Shown: positions 33,571 to 45,785 of the stretch, piece after piece
How the letters are laid out: every line of letters starts with the position of its first letter
Numbering within the stretch: position 1 is the stretch's first letter
Assembly (NCBI GenBank): GCA_036346375.1
Contig: CM070520.1
Span: forward strand, 51,664,198-51,728,197
Length of the DNA stretch: 64,000 bases
Direction of reading: 5' to 3'
Origin: Guadua angustifolia
Taxonomy: Eukaryota; Streptophyta; Magnoliopsida; Poales; Poaceae
Notes under the pieces: generated by a model
The model's database searches: none
What the model was told of the DNA's origin: nothing
The model's input: the letters and a program-made list of their open reading frames with translations, nothing else
Translations under genes and position numbers: made by a program

Positions 33571-34957
33571 CAGGGTTTGAAATCTCGTTTTCGGTTGACA
33601 CCTTAGGGGTGGGTGAAATCCAAAATTTCGTCGATATTTCAGAATTTTGAACAAATTTCGAACGAAATACAAAAACCAAAATTGAAATCCAGTCTTTTTA
33701 ACTGAGATTTCACCGAGAAACACCAACTGTAATCGAAGCAATTTTAATTACATCTAAGAAGCTTTTTTTTATTCTATTTTTTTCAGACCTACGTGTGGTA
33801 CTTTCTTACGTGTGTGAACCAACCAAAGCACACAAATGGACCACCATTGACCTTGTGTGTCGCGACTCACAGCACAGCGGCCTCAAAAACCCAACTCGGT
33901 AGTCGCTCGGAGCCACTCAGGGCTTCTCCAACAGACTCCCTGTTCCCTTCCATACCTGTGAAAATAAGGAACATGTAGCACATTATCGCAAAATCCTTTC
34001 TCCATCAGATTCCCCAGCGATCTTCTCTATCTTTAGGATAGAAGAAAGAATCCCGAAACCTCATAATTCTCTCCCTTTCCCATCCCATTCGGCGTCAGCT
34101 TGGAGGGCAATGGCCGCCACCCCCGCGCCGGCGAGGACCCCTGGAAGAGGCTTCGTCATGTGCTCCATCCGCCACTCCGTTGCGCGCCGTGGAGGAGGCA
34201 AGGGCTCTGTGTCGTCAATCAAAATGGCGACAGGTGCCCAAAAGTTTCATTTTTTCGGCATATTATTTCCGTAAATGAGGAGTGAAGGCTACATGTTATT
34301 TCTGGGGCTAACAATATGTTATCATTATTTCTTATGTTTCGAGTAGGGAAAAATGACCATTTGCCATTCCTGGAGTTCAATCTAATGAGATGTCTTTGAT
34401 TTGTATCTGTTTATTGAATTTCTTGCAGTCACCTTAGTAATTTCTTCTGTGGCTAGTTGAGCTCCTTCCCTCGCTTCTACTACTACCGTTAATACTGCTA
34501 CAATAACATTCTGAATAGTTCATAATATTTTCTTGTAATGGATATGTTGAGTGCTTGCTTACAATATATGCACAGATAAATTAGTAAGAAGCATTTTAAG
34601 GTTGATGCTATGATGACCTGTTTTGCAAGTTTCTGTTTTTTCCTTGTTCCTGTGCCTTTCGTTGGTTTTGCAGTACAACAGCTATTTCTGCTGTTTTTAG
34701 TAATGACATGCATACTAAACATATTTTCAAATTTTTTGACATTGTGTGAACCATTTTTCGTTCAGTTGAAATTTGCCAAGATTTCGATAATTTCGGGTGA
34801 AATTTCGGATTTTATGGTCGAAATTTCAGAAATTTCGGTCCGAAAAAATTCTAGATTTGAATTTCAGTCGGATTTCATCCGAAATAACGAGATTTTGTCA
34901 AAGTTTTGAATTTCAGAGGGAGCAAAACGTAAACCGAAGACGAAATTAGGAACCTTG
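33571..34957. mobile_element. DNA transposon-like element with AAATTTCG-rich subterminal regions
   Basis: The left end cagggtttgaaatctcgttt and the inverted right end caaggttcctaatttcgtct both lead into ttcggtt, an imperfect TIR of about 28 bp. Both flanks of 150-200 bp are dense in aaatttcg/cgaaattt words in both orientations, a subterminal-repeat pattern typical of hAT and similar elements. The interior has a promoter-like CT-rich stretch and a short GC-rich frame from ATG 34110 running about 42 codons to a possible GT donor, which may be a captured 5' exon. Adjacent flanks (ctaggcgtact and ctaaggagtac) are similar but not a clean target duplication. Confidence 0.6.
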
Positions 34958-35078
34958 CTAAGGAGTACCTTATTATGTGTCCTTATTACATCGCAGGATA
35001 GCACGGAGATACCATACAACAACATAAGTACGTAGGGAGGAACCGGTAGCCTGGTAGGAGTACGACTAACCAGCTAGC

Positions 35079-35084
35079 TTTATT
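35079..35084 (-). terminator. poly(A) signal AATAAA of the RIP-type gene
   Basis: The minus strand reads AATAAA 69 bases past the stop codon at 35153, a fitting position for a plant polyadenylation signal. Confidence 0.55.
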
Positions 35085-35152
35085 CTTCATTCAGCAAGCG
35101 ATTGAGCATGCAGCACGTACGCATGCATCCAGCTTGCGTACGCATGCTGTAG

Positions 35153-36932
35153 CTAGAAGGGGGGGCTGGGGCCGACGTAGACGATGCCAAGGACCTGACG
35201 AGCCTGGAAGTTGTTGGTGATACCCGTGTCGTTCTTCAGTTGCTTGTACGCCTCGCTCTCCGGGTGATGGGCAGGGTCCAACGCGGACAGGTAGAGGGCC
35301 TTGCAGATTTTCTCCCAGTTCTTTATCAGCACGATCTGCTTCGCGGTCAGGCGGTCGGTCTTCTTGTTCTTGTCCCTCAGCAGGCCGTCGATGAGCTCGG
35401 AGACGACGCGCGACCTGATGGACTCGCTGAAGGTGACGACGATGGTTCGGAGCCAGCCTCTCACGGCCTCGCCCTGGGTGCGATCCCCCTGGTAAGCGGC
35501 CAGGCCTTCAATGGCGTCCTGCAGTGGCTTCCACCCAACAGTCTCTTTGTCCTACATCCATGCATGAGACGCTCAAATCAGTTTAGATAGTAGTTTGGTC
35601 CCGCTGTACCTGAACGAAGCGTAGGTGGGCAGGGGCGGAGCCAAGACTTCGGGTTAGGGGGGGCCACGTGGATCAATAAAAAATTATCATAGCATCTATC
35701 AAAAAATATCATTGCAATATCGATGCATTTAAATTTAAATATAGCATAACCACATGTCCACATAAGTAAAATATGATATATTTTTTAGAATAAGAAACTT
35801 ACATCTCTATTAACTTAAATTTAGTTCTACGAGTACCTAGAAGATCATATAAGTCAATAAGTTCATTTGAACTAATTTTCGCTGCTAATTCTTTTTCAAT
35901 GTAAACTATCATGCAATGTCAAAGAAAGTCATCTCTTATTTTATTTCAAATGCGAATCTTGACAAGTTTCATAGCTGAAAATACTCGCTTTGTGGTTACT
36001 ATTGACACCGGAAAAGTTATGAACAATCATAACAACCTATCAATCATTGAATAATAGGAAGCTTTACCTGTTTTATATAGTCCATTTGTTAAATTAACAA
36101 GAGATATCAAGCATTGCATGCATCAAGTTGAGAAAAATGAAAGATTTACCTGTTTTATATAGTCCACTTGTCAAGTCAGCAAGAGTAGCCAAGCATTGCA
36201 GCTCCGGATGGTTGCATGCATCAAGTTGAAAGTGTGGTAATTGACTCTCTAATTAAGTTCATTGAACTTATTTACTATTTAGTGTTTTCTAATACTAGAC
36301 CTTTATTTACTGTTTAGTGTTTACTAATACTAGCTAATTACTAATTATTAAATTTTATTTTCGTTGGGGGGGCTTGTGGGAAATAACCACAGGAATCCAT
36401 CCGGTTCCTGTGACTACGTTGTTTTGCTATATATGCCATCACCACTGATGTGGCCAAATAGGTCATTGTTTTTTGGCCGAGAGACCATCAATAAAAGTGA
36501 ATTAAAAAAGAGTTAAATAACAAAAATTGTTCCTCTTACCTACGTACGTACCGCATATATGTCATGCATGCCATGGTTGGTGTAGCCACCATTGAACCCT
36601 AGGAATCGGGACTGAGCTATCAGGTGCTGGACACCTGTGTCAGGGTTGAACTCCCATGTTGAGCCAGGTGGCTGGCCCTCCTTCACAAAGCCGACGGTGT
36701 AGAGGTTGTCTGTCCGCAGGCTCAAGACGACGGCCCGCCCGGGCTTCTCACCGTGAGGCGGAGCCATTGCTGGGGCACGTCGGTGTAGGGGCGCAGCCTG
36801 TTGAGATCGTTGAACAGCGGCGTCCGGGCCGGATCCCTGAGGTCGTTCCGCAGCTGGTCGATGAAGCTTGCAAAGCGGGCCCCGTCGGCCGTCATGTCGA
36901 AAGTCCTCTGGATGTCCACGTTCGCCGCCATC
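35153..36932 (-). pseudogene. type-1-like ribosome-inactivating protein (RIP) gene, frameshifted
   Basis: Coding exons: 36932-36552 and 35551-35153; donor GCG|GTACGT, acceptor GATGTAG. Exon 1 starts MAANVDIQRTFDMTADGARF; a later block is LRTDNLYTVGFVKEG. Exon 2 has TIVVTFSESIRSRVVSEL, fitting the RIP signature with the catalytic-type Glu and Arg (E-S-x-R), and ends in GPSPPF. Intact family members are N-glycosidases that remove one adenine from the 28S rRNA sarcin-ricin loop. Grass forms lack a signal peptide, as here, and include stress- or jasmonate-induced proteins. Break: the frame from the ATG hits a stop at 36722, and homology continues in another frame, so one base has been lost near 36755. 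The intron contains hAT transposase debris. As read it would not make a full domain. Confidence 0.82.
35630..36400 (-). mobile_element. hAT transposon remnant with transposase dimerisation domain, in RIP intron
   Basis: The plus-strand left end CAGGGGCGGAGCCAAGACTT is a typical hAT start. On the minus strand about 36010-35800 encodes the hAT C-terminal dimerisation domain: PVSIVTTKRVFSAMKLVKI, then DDFL, then MIVYIEKELAAKISSNELID, with two in-frame stops. The right end is not clear (a ggggggcttgtggg patch near 36365). The element is dead and fills most of the intron between the two RIP exons. Confidence 0.75.
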
Positions 36933-37810
36933 CCTCGATCGAGCACTACTGTCTATCAAACAGAAACAAATTAATTGAGAATTAATAACTTTTTTTTTTT
37001 TTGCGTTTAGGCTAGAAGCCCTCGCATTTACTGCTAGAAGAAGGTGAGCACTAGAGCCGAGCCGAGCCTTGTATCTTGATGGGTTAGGATACAACTAGTG
37101 AACCTAGCCAGCTGACATTTAGTCAGTTCTCAATTGAGAATAACTTAACTGGGAGGAAATTTTCATTCATCTTGTGGTGGATATTTTGTGACTTCAAAGA
37201 TATTCATTTCTCGTGTAGTGGACTAGTGGTTAATTCCTCGATGTGGAGCTGTTTAAAGCAAACAATTTTGGTCTGAAGAAGCATCCAAAAGGATTTGAAC
37301 CTATATACATAGAGAGATCAGAAGGCCACGCATGGAGGCCTTGAGTCTTTACTATTAGACAACAGGCACCTGTGTCCAAGCTGCAATTAAACATGTGGAC
37401 GGGATGGTGTAAATTAAGGAATCAACTTGCAGACGATAATAATTAAACTAATCTCTAGTAATTGGCCTAACAAGAGAAGACTATGTTCAACAGGATGGTT
37501 TAATTTCACTAAGGATGCTAGGGGAATAAGCGCATCAGATTTAGCTAGCACGCCAGAATTGCAGTTGAACTAACCGATCCACAGTAGAGGTTAAGGAAGA
37601 TGGTAGCAATCAAATCAAGGAAAAATTAACAGACAGACTCGATCCAATGCTAACTCAAATTAATCAAGCAGGAGAATCGAACCGGAAACATGAACAGATA
37701 TATGAGGAAAAGAAGATGGGGAAAGCTTGGTTACCTCGGCTCCAGGTCAAAGGGCGGCGGCGGTGACCAGGAACGACTGACGGAGGATAGGCTTTATTTA
37801 TGTAGCCCGT
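36933..37810 (-). promoter_or_regulatory. RIP gene 5' UTR intron and core promoter
   Basis: On the minus strand an acceptor-like gtttgatag ends at about 36955, just upstream of the ATG. A donor-like gag|gtaacc lies at 37735, suggesting a leader intron of about 780 bp. A TATA-like cataaataaa lies at about 37796-37805. The intron holds a poly-T run at about 36990 and no recognised element. The exon borders are inference from splice words. Confidence 0.5.
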
Positions 37811-37896
37811 CCGATTCGTAAAGCCCACGTTCGCCTCCGATTAGATTATTTTTTCTTTTTTCCAGGATAATTTTCTCTCTCTTTTGCTGAGTGACA

Positions 37897-39635
37897 CAGA
37901 ATTTTTTACTCTTCTAGCTGAATTTGGAAAAGCATTTACGGTTTTAGCCCCTAGACGGTATGGAATTCCGCGGATCGGATCCGCGGATTAATTTTTTAAA
38001 ATTTTTTACACTGTTTTCCGTGGAGCAGATGCGCGAAATAATTTTTTATTAATTTTTTCTCACAAATTCCGCGGATTAGAACCGCGGAATAATTTTTTTA
38101 AAATTTTTTGAATTCTCCGCGGACTAGGACCGCAAAATAATAATTTTTATTTTTAAAAAAATTCGCGTTATTTCAATTAATTCTGCAGTAGCTACAGAGT
38201 GCTACAGGTCTTGCCTCGACGTTTTTGGGTTTTTCCGAATGAGCGGTGTTTTTTTTTTCTAAATGCGGATTTCCGTGAGAAAAAAATGTCGGTTTTATTT
38301 TGAAATTCGATGCAAAATTTAAAACAGCGTGTGATAAATTTAGAAAAATTCATATTTATCGGCGATATTTCATATAATTGTTCGTCATTCTTTTTCAGTG
38401 AGTGATAAATTTGACTCACTAAAATTACGGATGTCTATTGTCACTAAAAAATTTAAGCATATTGATTCCGCTATTTGTCACGGAAGAAAAAAAATGACTA
38501 CGATTTTTGTAGTGTAGTAGCCTTATTTGTGTATAATTTTTTTAAAAAAAATAGGTATGGTCGCGATGAAATCCAGAATTCATTGGTGAGCATACAATAT
38601 TATTTCTGCCATTGGGGCAACGAGATTCTTATTTTGCGCGGTCGCGATGCAATGGATTTTCGTTTACAGTGGTTAGGGAGAGCGGAGGCATGGACGAAGG
38701 GGAAGTGGCCTCTATCCACTCAGTAGACGTCAAGTTATGCTCCTCCCAATTTTAAGCCGTAATAAAAAATGTAGTCTACCTTATTTTTCGCAGTAACTTC
38801 TGAGTTGAGCATCACCCTATCTCTATCTCCCTCTACGTAATTATATGAATTTTTTCTGTATCTTCTTGTTGTATCCTAATTATATTATTCTCGTAATTAT
38901 TAAAAAAATACATTACTTACAACAAAAATTCCCTTAAAAACTTAAAAAACACATTATGTCGTGACACGCAGAACAAAAAATTCTTATTCAACGAGTCGCA
39001 AAAGTTTCTTATTCAGCCAGTCAGAAATGTCTCATTCAATCACCATAAAATTCCTCATTCATCTTAGGTCAACGTTTAACTATTATTTGCCATTAAATTT
39101 GTCACGCACCGAAATAAAATGTGGAAAAATGAAATCTGAAATTCTCGAACAAAAATATTACTGAAAAAAAATTTTCTATATCACTGAAAATTTAGAATTT
39201 TTTTAATTTGTTCAACATATTTTGACACTTCAATAATTTTTCGGACTTCTATGCGTATGCGCCTGTCCAACGGAAAACAAACGGAAAAAAACCGTGCAAG
39301 AAAAAAACCGTGAAAAAAAATAAAAGAAAATATTCCGCTGACCCACTGCACGAAAATTTTTAAAAAAAAATTAAAAAAAGTATTCCGCGGTTCTAGTCCG
39401 CGGAGAATTCAAAAAAAATTTAAAAAATATTCCGCGGTTTCAATCCACGGGATTTGGGAGAAAAAAATTAATAAAAAATTATTCCGCGCATCTGCTCCGC
39501 GGAAAATAGTGTAAAAAATTTTAAAAAATTAATCCGCGGATCCGATCCGCGGAATTCCACTGTTCTGTAATTCCGAGCGTCTAGGGGTTAAAACCGTAAA
39601 TGCTTTTCTAAATTCGGCTAGAAGAGTAAAAAATT
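37897..39635. mobile_element. long-TIR (fold-back or Mutator-like) DNA element, 1.74 kb
   Basis: The arms 37897-38160 and 39345-39635 are inverted repeats of about 270 bp. Both begin near attttttactcttctagc, continue through gaaaagcatttacggttttа-like sequence and then carry spaced CCGCGG words. GAGTGACA flanks both sides (37889-37896 and 39636-39643), an 8 bp target duplication that may be 9 bp with one mismatch. The interior has no transposase frame. An 8-9 bp duplication plus long arms fits Mutator-like elements best, but the superfamily is open. Confidence 0.82.
38270..38514 (-). mobile_element. possible CACTA terminus inside the long-TIR element
   Basis: On the minus strand 38514 begins CACTACAAAAATCGTAG, followed by spaced words gtgacaaatag, ttagtgacaatag and ttagtgagtcaaa, which look like CACTA subterminal repeats. 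The opposite end was not found. Confidence 0.4.
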
Positions 39636-39915
39636 GAGTGACAGACATACCTACTCCTTTTCTTTCTTTCTGCTTTACAAAAAGAGATATCCTGTGAGCT
39701 GCGACTGCGTTTGTACTTACAGCTCCCTGCCGCTAACCTTGAGTGTAATCCATCAGTACATGTCGATTGAAATCGATCGTGTTGTAATGTTTTGGTCCAA
39801 TTAAACAAGGATGGACATCTGCAGGACCCAATCACTGGTCGGCATGATGGGCTTGGGCCTCCGAGGGATTCTGTGGGTACAATTTGAGAATTTTCATGTA
39901 AACAGGTATATGCTA

Positions 39916-42900
39916 TGAAATAACCCAAAAATTTCAAAATTAGTTTTGTCCGAATTTCTTGAATTTATTTGAATTTTTGCCGAGTTTATTTCGAATTTAT
40001 CCGATTTAAATCAAAAACTTTCCTTTCCGAAAAGTCTCCCTTTCCGCTTTCCTTTTCCGTCCGAGGCGCTTTCTCTTCAAGCTTGCGCCTTTCCATTTTT
40101 TCCGCCTCATTCCTTCGCTTCGCCTTTTTCCCGCTTTCCCGCTTCGGCCCCAGAACTCATGGCCGCTTCCTCGCACGCCTTGACGCCAAATTAAGCCCAT
40201 ATTCCATTGCCGTTTCCATCCCGTCTCCCGACCCGACTCTTCTCCGTGGCGCCCCGCTATTCTCGCCGCACCTCTGCTTTCAACCCTGCTTTCCCGCTGG
40301 TCATGTCGCCTAATCATGGAGCTCTTCGTGACGCTGCCGCACCATTGCCCCTGCAGAAATGTTCCATCATTTCGCCACTCGCCTGTGACACCGCTGCGAT
40401 TGCTCGTCACGATCCGTCTTCTCCGCCGCATGCTCGCCACAATGCGCCGCCGCTTTCCCAATCAAAGGAGCTCGCTTTTCTCGCGCCACGCCAAAGGTCG
40501 CTTCTCTCGCCGCTTACTGCTTGTTCGGTTTTTCGCCAATCGAGTGCCCCAACTGCACCTCTCCTCCGTCCGTCACAAGACTTGTCTCGCCGCCGCTTAA
40601 TCCGCTCCGGTAATGGAGCTCGTTTTTCCTTGCCACGCAGCGCTGCCGGAAAGTCGCTTCCATCGCCTGACTTCAATCCTCCGTTCGGCCATTCGCCACT
40701 CAAGCACCTCTCCATCGCCACCTCTCCTCCCAACTTTTTATAACCCAGCGCCCGGCCATTTTCCTTCACGCCGAGCCAAAGACCTAGAAGCCTCCCATCG
40801 CCTCTCGCCTTCCTCGTCCTCCCTAGCCACTTCTTCAACGCTGCCGAGCACTAAAACGCCAAATCCCACTTCATCTTCCTCCTCGGCTGAACTCGTCGCC
40901 AAGCCTCTCCATTCACTCTTCCCACTTCTCCACCTCCCGAACTCACCTTGAGCTCCTCATGCTCCCTAGCCACTTCATTCCTCCTCCCGAGCTAGTTCAC
41001 GGATCGCCTGGCTTCTTCTCTCTCTCCTGGACGAGCTCACTGCCATTCTCCTTCCACTCTTTGTACCGTCTGTCCCTACCACCACCGCTTTCTCTCTCTT
41101 TTTGCTTTCTCCGACTACGCTCTCCGTCAGTACTACATCGCATAACCGTATTACTGTCACTTTGTCGTGGCTGGGCTTGGTCACCACGGCCATGGCTTCG
41201 TCATTCTCACAAGACATCATGGCTGAGCGGGTCAAGGCACGAATCATCGTATGCCCGCGGAAATTTTTCCTTTTTTTCGGATTTTGAAATTGATTTCGAT
41301 TTTAGTATTAATTGAAATCCAAAATTCAATTTAAATACCGTAAAATTCCCAAAATCCTCTAAAATCCAAATGCCAAAATACATATTCTTGGCCGTTTAGC
41401 CACCGAATCCAAAATGATCTCCGCTTTGCCATACCAAATCCAAAAATTCCCAAAATACCCCGAACCCTAATTCGCCATTTCTCTCGATTTTCCTTTCCAT
41501 TGCTTTTTCTTTTGTTTTGATTTATTCGCTTATTTATTGTTTGCGCTTCGCCTTAGATCCGACATCAATGCAACTGCAAGCACGAATCTCGTGAGCGAGA
41601 GCAGACGAGGAGTCGCCGCGAGAACAAGAGCCGTTCCGGGCAGACATACGACATCGACTGTCTCACGTTAAGCGTAACCTTTAACCTCGCAAGGCAAGCC
41701 ACACTCCTTGAACATGTTGAACCCGGCCCACTACAGATTTATGTATATTTCTTGTATTGCATTATTTTATTATTTTAGAAAACTAGAAAATGTGGTAGTT
41801 TCAATAACATGATTAGATACAACCCAATGTTAAACACGTTGTTATGCCTTAATTCCTTTTTAACCCTAAGATATAAAATATTGAACCCTCGTAGATGTAG
41901 CAATTCATACAATTATTACTTTTAGACAAATGCTTAAAATCTCCGAGAGATGGCTTGGATGATGTTGGTTTTATAAAATTGCTTTCTAGTGGGGGCAAGA
42001 TTGACGGACCACGGAGGTGGATGTTTACCAATCCCCAACCGATGACGAGGCCAAGGGTTGAGGCATGGTGGTGGTACGCTTGGTACCAATGATTTGTGGT
42101 ATGTCATTTGGCTAAGTCTTTGGCATTTAAGGACCGAGGCCTCGGGCAACGTAAATAACTCCAGATCCCGCTCAACCACAAGTTGGGTCGGCCAATCTCA
42201 TTGACTCGGTCCAACTTAGCTCAATACATTGTACTTCCCCTTGGAATGCCTACAGGCGAGTCCCCATTCCCCGTGGAAGAATGGGAAAGCATCGTTGTTG
42301 GGGGTGGAACGGGAAAGGTAAGGCCCACTCTGCTTCTCACAACAAGAGGTGTCCACTCAGAACTGTGGCGCCATCCCGCTCGGCCCGTGGGATCCTGGGT
42401 CTGTGGGCCAAAAGACTCATTGGGTAGGAACTAAGGGGTAAATTCAATGAAAGGTTATGTTAATCTCGGTCCGGCCGCATGCATAAAGTTGCATATTAAT
42501 ACTAGTGGCACTAACGATCAGTAGATATCTTGTGGGTAAAGTGAGCACCTCTGCAGAGTGATATCAATGGTATTCGAATACACCGTGCTTCCGGTTAATG
42601 AAGTTTGAAGTTAATTTAGGTGATACCTATAAGCGCTACTCGTAGCTTTTATAATTAAAACTTGTCGTGAAGGTGAACTTTGCAAGATAACCCCCATGAT
42701 TTATATTGCTATTTATGGTTTGTGTTTCAAATGTAAAATGAAAGTTAATGATTACCACTTGCATCCACAATACTTAAAACCTGCCTACCTTCGCTTATCC
42801 CCGCATGTAATATTCGTATTTCCGTGTGGTTTGTTGAGTACTTGCCAGTACTCACCCTTGCTCCCAATCCTCTTTAGATTTCAAAGGAAGTCATGTAATT

Positions 42901-43154
42901 CTGTAAGACCGTAGATGGTAATGTTATTTGGTTTTTGAAGGCCTTGATCTCGTCGCCAAGCCTTCCTGTATGCTTCAGAATATATTCAAGCTAGCCGTAC
43001 ATTTTGTAAAACCTTGGCCATAGGCCCTTATTTCATCTATAAAATATTCGTGATTTGCTCTTTTATCAAGCAATGTACACTTGGTTACCTGCAGCTAAAA
43101 TTGGGTAGCAAAGAAAGGTATTTATACGCACTTCGAAAAGGGCGGTCCGTCACA
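39916..43154 (+). repeat. solo LTR of a Tekay/Del-like Ty3 retrotransposon, 3,239 bp
   Basis: It starts TGAAATAACCC, ends CCGTCACA and is flanked on both sides by TGCTA (39911-39915 and 43155-43159), a perfect 5 bp target duplication. No primer site or coding region adjoins it, so it is a solo LTR left by LTR-LTR recombination. It has a GC-rich first third with long but composition-driven open frames (40000-41300), then gcaaggcaagccacactcct, then ttgtgggtaaagtgagcacc, then tctgcagagt near 42523-42560, the last shared with LTR relics at 24660 and 49655. Family naming rests on length and motif order. Confidence 0.85.
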
Positions 43155-43159
43155 TGCTA

Positions 43160-44757
43160 CGTAGGCACATCTTTACCTCTCTTCCAGGGTGAATAATGAG
43201 ATGAACTATGATATTGAACAACAATGGGAAAAATTGTAAAATTCTAAAATTCAAATAAAGTAAAATAGAAATGTTGCATTTAAAATGTTTATTTCTAAAT
43301 TTCTTTGGCATTATTTGTGTATCTTGAATTTTAGCTTTAAAGAAAATTAAATAATAGAACTATTAAAAGGGCATATATAAAGTAAAAATCTAAAAAATGA
43401 TATTAAATTATTATAAGCTTCCATTGACCTTTTTCAGCTATCAAAAGACTTTTAATGCAATAGATAAAGATTCAAATTGTGAAATAACTCATTTTAACCT
43501 AAAATCGGAAAATTGTCATAATTTTACAAAAATCTTCCAAACTTATTTTTGGATGAAAATCTTACCAAGTCATCCTAAGATCATTATTAATCTCTGGTAA
43601 AAATATAAAAAATTAATAAACAAAACCATTACCTTTTAAAATTCAAAAGTAGAAAACAAGAAAATTTGGAATCTGTAATGTCAGAATTTATAGAAAATAA
43701 TAGTGCTTGATCTTGATCTGAAAGTTTTACTCAAGAATATTTAGCCCATGTAAAACCATATAAAAAATTATCAAAAATTCTTGACCTCATTTCGTCCTTA
43801 AAATAAAACAAAAACAGACACAAGAAAACCGGGCAGTCAACATTGTCAGAACTACTGAGATTTTTCTGTAGCATATTTTAAGCCAAAAATTTTGTTGCAG
43901 ACCAAACCTTATCCCAGGATCTCAGTCAAAAAGTTTCAAAAAAATTTCAACTTCAACTGATAGCTAAATTAAATGAACTCCATGATCCGTTCAGGGAACA
44001 CCTTCCTTAACTCCTTTCCCATTTCACTTGCCTGTGTGTCCCATTTGCCGTGCGGATCCCTTTTGCCGGTTGAACCAAGACTGCTTCCCTCCTATCACCA
44101 ATACATCGAAGCATCAGAAGCCGTGTCTCGTTACATCTGACCTTCTCATCGTCGCTCCACCGTGCCCTACGTACGCAATTCATTTCCTATGGCACAAGAA
44201 ATTCATGCGTCGCTTGACCGCCGAACTGCTTGCTTGTTCCAACTCGGTGCTCCATCGTCTCGAATGTCTATTTAAGCTGCCAAACTCCCTCTAGCAATCC
44301 ACGGCCACCACTGGTTCATTCTGAAACTTCAAGCCAAGGCCAGGCGCGCCACAGATCTCTGCCATAGCTGTAGAACAAATAGAGAAAGAGGAAAATTGGA
44401 TTGAGCTGAATCAATGTGAAATACTTCAGTTCCTTGACCATAGAGTATCCGTAGATATCACCGATCCTAACGCTATCTTAATTTCTAGCTCATCCCACCT
44501 CTGGCGTTGCCGCCACTCTGGTCATCTTCCCTGGGTCCGGCCACCAATGGCAGGCGACTACAGCCAATTTCCGCCGCCATTAACTCCTGAAATGGGTTGC
44601 AATGGATCCATGGATGGTTAATTCGAGCTCGCCTGAACCCAATTCGGCTTCAGTTGCTTGATCCTTGACTGACCGATCACACCATCGCTTCTCACCGCCG
44701 GCGAGCATATTCCGGCCACCCCCAGACTCAACCGAGCTAATCCCCAGGGGCGCCCTC
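43160..44757. other. AT-rich then CT-rich DNA, probably old LTR sequence
   Basis: 43200-43980 is A/T-rich with tgtaaaattctaaaattc at 43230, like the start of some grass Ty3 LTRs. 43990-44757 is gene-like in composition but without a recognisable frame. It ends exactly where the truncated copia LTR begins at 44758. No gene is supported. Confidence 0.4.
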
Positions 44758-44907
44758 TGTAGGATCGGATGACGTCAATCAGAGGGGGTGAATAATTGAG
44801 CGGAAGCTAAAACAAATTTTTAGTGATTCTTTAAACCCCCTAAACAATATAGGAAAATCTGCTTCGGTTTTGACAAAAACATATTAACGTTCACTAAAAC
44901 AGTAATT
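44758..44907 (-). repeat. truncated copia LTR fragment (element X)
   Basis: From TGTAGGATCGGATGACGTC it aligns base for base with the first 150 bp of the LTR at 45800-47086, then breaks off straight into gag sequence. It is the outer end of the 3' LTR of element X, most of which was deleted together with pol. Confidence 0.85.
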
Positions 44908-44929
44908 ACCAACTTAGGACAATTTGCTT

Positions 44930-45774
44930 TAATATGGCCGGGAAGGTCACACTCAAAGCAATTGAAGGACCCCGAAGTAGTGCCTCCACGTCTCCTCATC
45001 CTCACATTGTTTAGTGCTTTAAAAGCACGTGAGAAAATGAGCACAAGATCTTCTTCAGGAAGCATCTCAAACTGTTCATCTGAAAAAGAGGCCAATGCAG
45101 ACAAGGAAACAAAAGATGGTAATCCAGAGAAGTGCTGGAGTTAGCAACAAGTGCATGTGTAGATGATTTATCATCTCTAGGTGACAAAGAATCCATCTCA
45201 TAAGTTTTCAACCTAGAATAAAGATCATCCATGGTCAAAGTATCCAAATCATCAGTTTGATTAATTGTTGTAACAACCATGCGCCATTCAGGACTAAGAG
45301 ATCTCAAATTTTACTAGTATTATCCTCAACTGAATTATTAACTCCAACACCACGCAAATTGCACAAGATTTTCTCAAATCGAGAGAAAAGATCGTCAATT
45401 GATTCACCTGGTCTCATTACAAAATCAGAAAAGTCCTTTTGGTAAATATTTTTGCGTACTTTATTAATCTTAGTAGAACCTTCATGATAGTCACATAATG
45501 TTTTCTAAACTAAATATGCAGAACGTAAATGAGAAACTCGATTAAATTCTTTTTCAGAAATTCCTTGAAAAATCAAGTTTTTAGCTTTAGCATTCAAATC
45601 AACGCCTACTTTGTTATCATTAGTAACTATATCATGAACATCATATGCAGTAGAAACTTTACACCAAACATCATAACTTTGAGCTTCAATATAGGATTGC
45701 ATGCGACTTCTCCAATAAGGAAAATTTGAATCATTAAGCATAGGAAGACGATTAACATACTTATCTGACGTCAT
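44930..45774 (-). pseudogene. copia gag fragment (element X)
   Basis: It begins near 45774 with MTSDKYVNRLPMLNDSNFPYW, the gag N-terminus. A frame change near 45500 follows, then MRSLSPEWRMVVTTINQTDD at 45307 and on, and another frame. The CCHC knuckle CFECDLPGHIKANCP lies near 44930-44975. The order and primer site on its right show it is the 5' part of a minus-strand copia element. Protease and everything downstream are missing. Confidence 0.85.
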
Positions 45775-45785
45775 ACCTTAACATT

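Noticed and set aside
40006..41315. Several frames of 90-178 codons on both strands
   Set aside because: They lie inside the solo LTR, are Ser/Pro/Arg-rich on both strands, and match no family.
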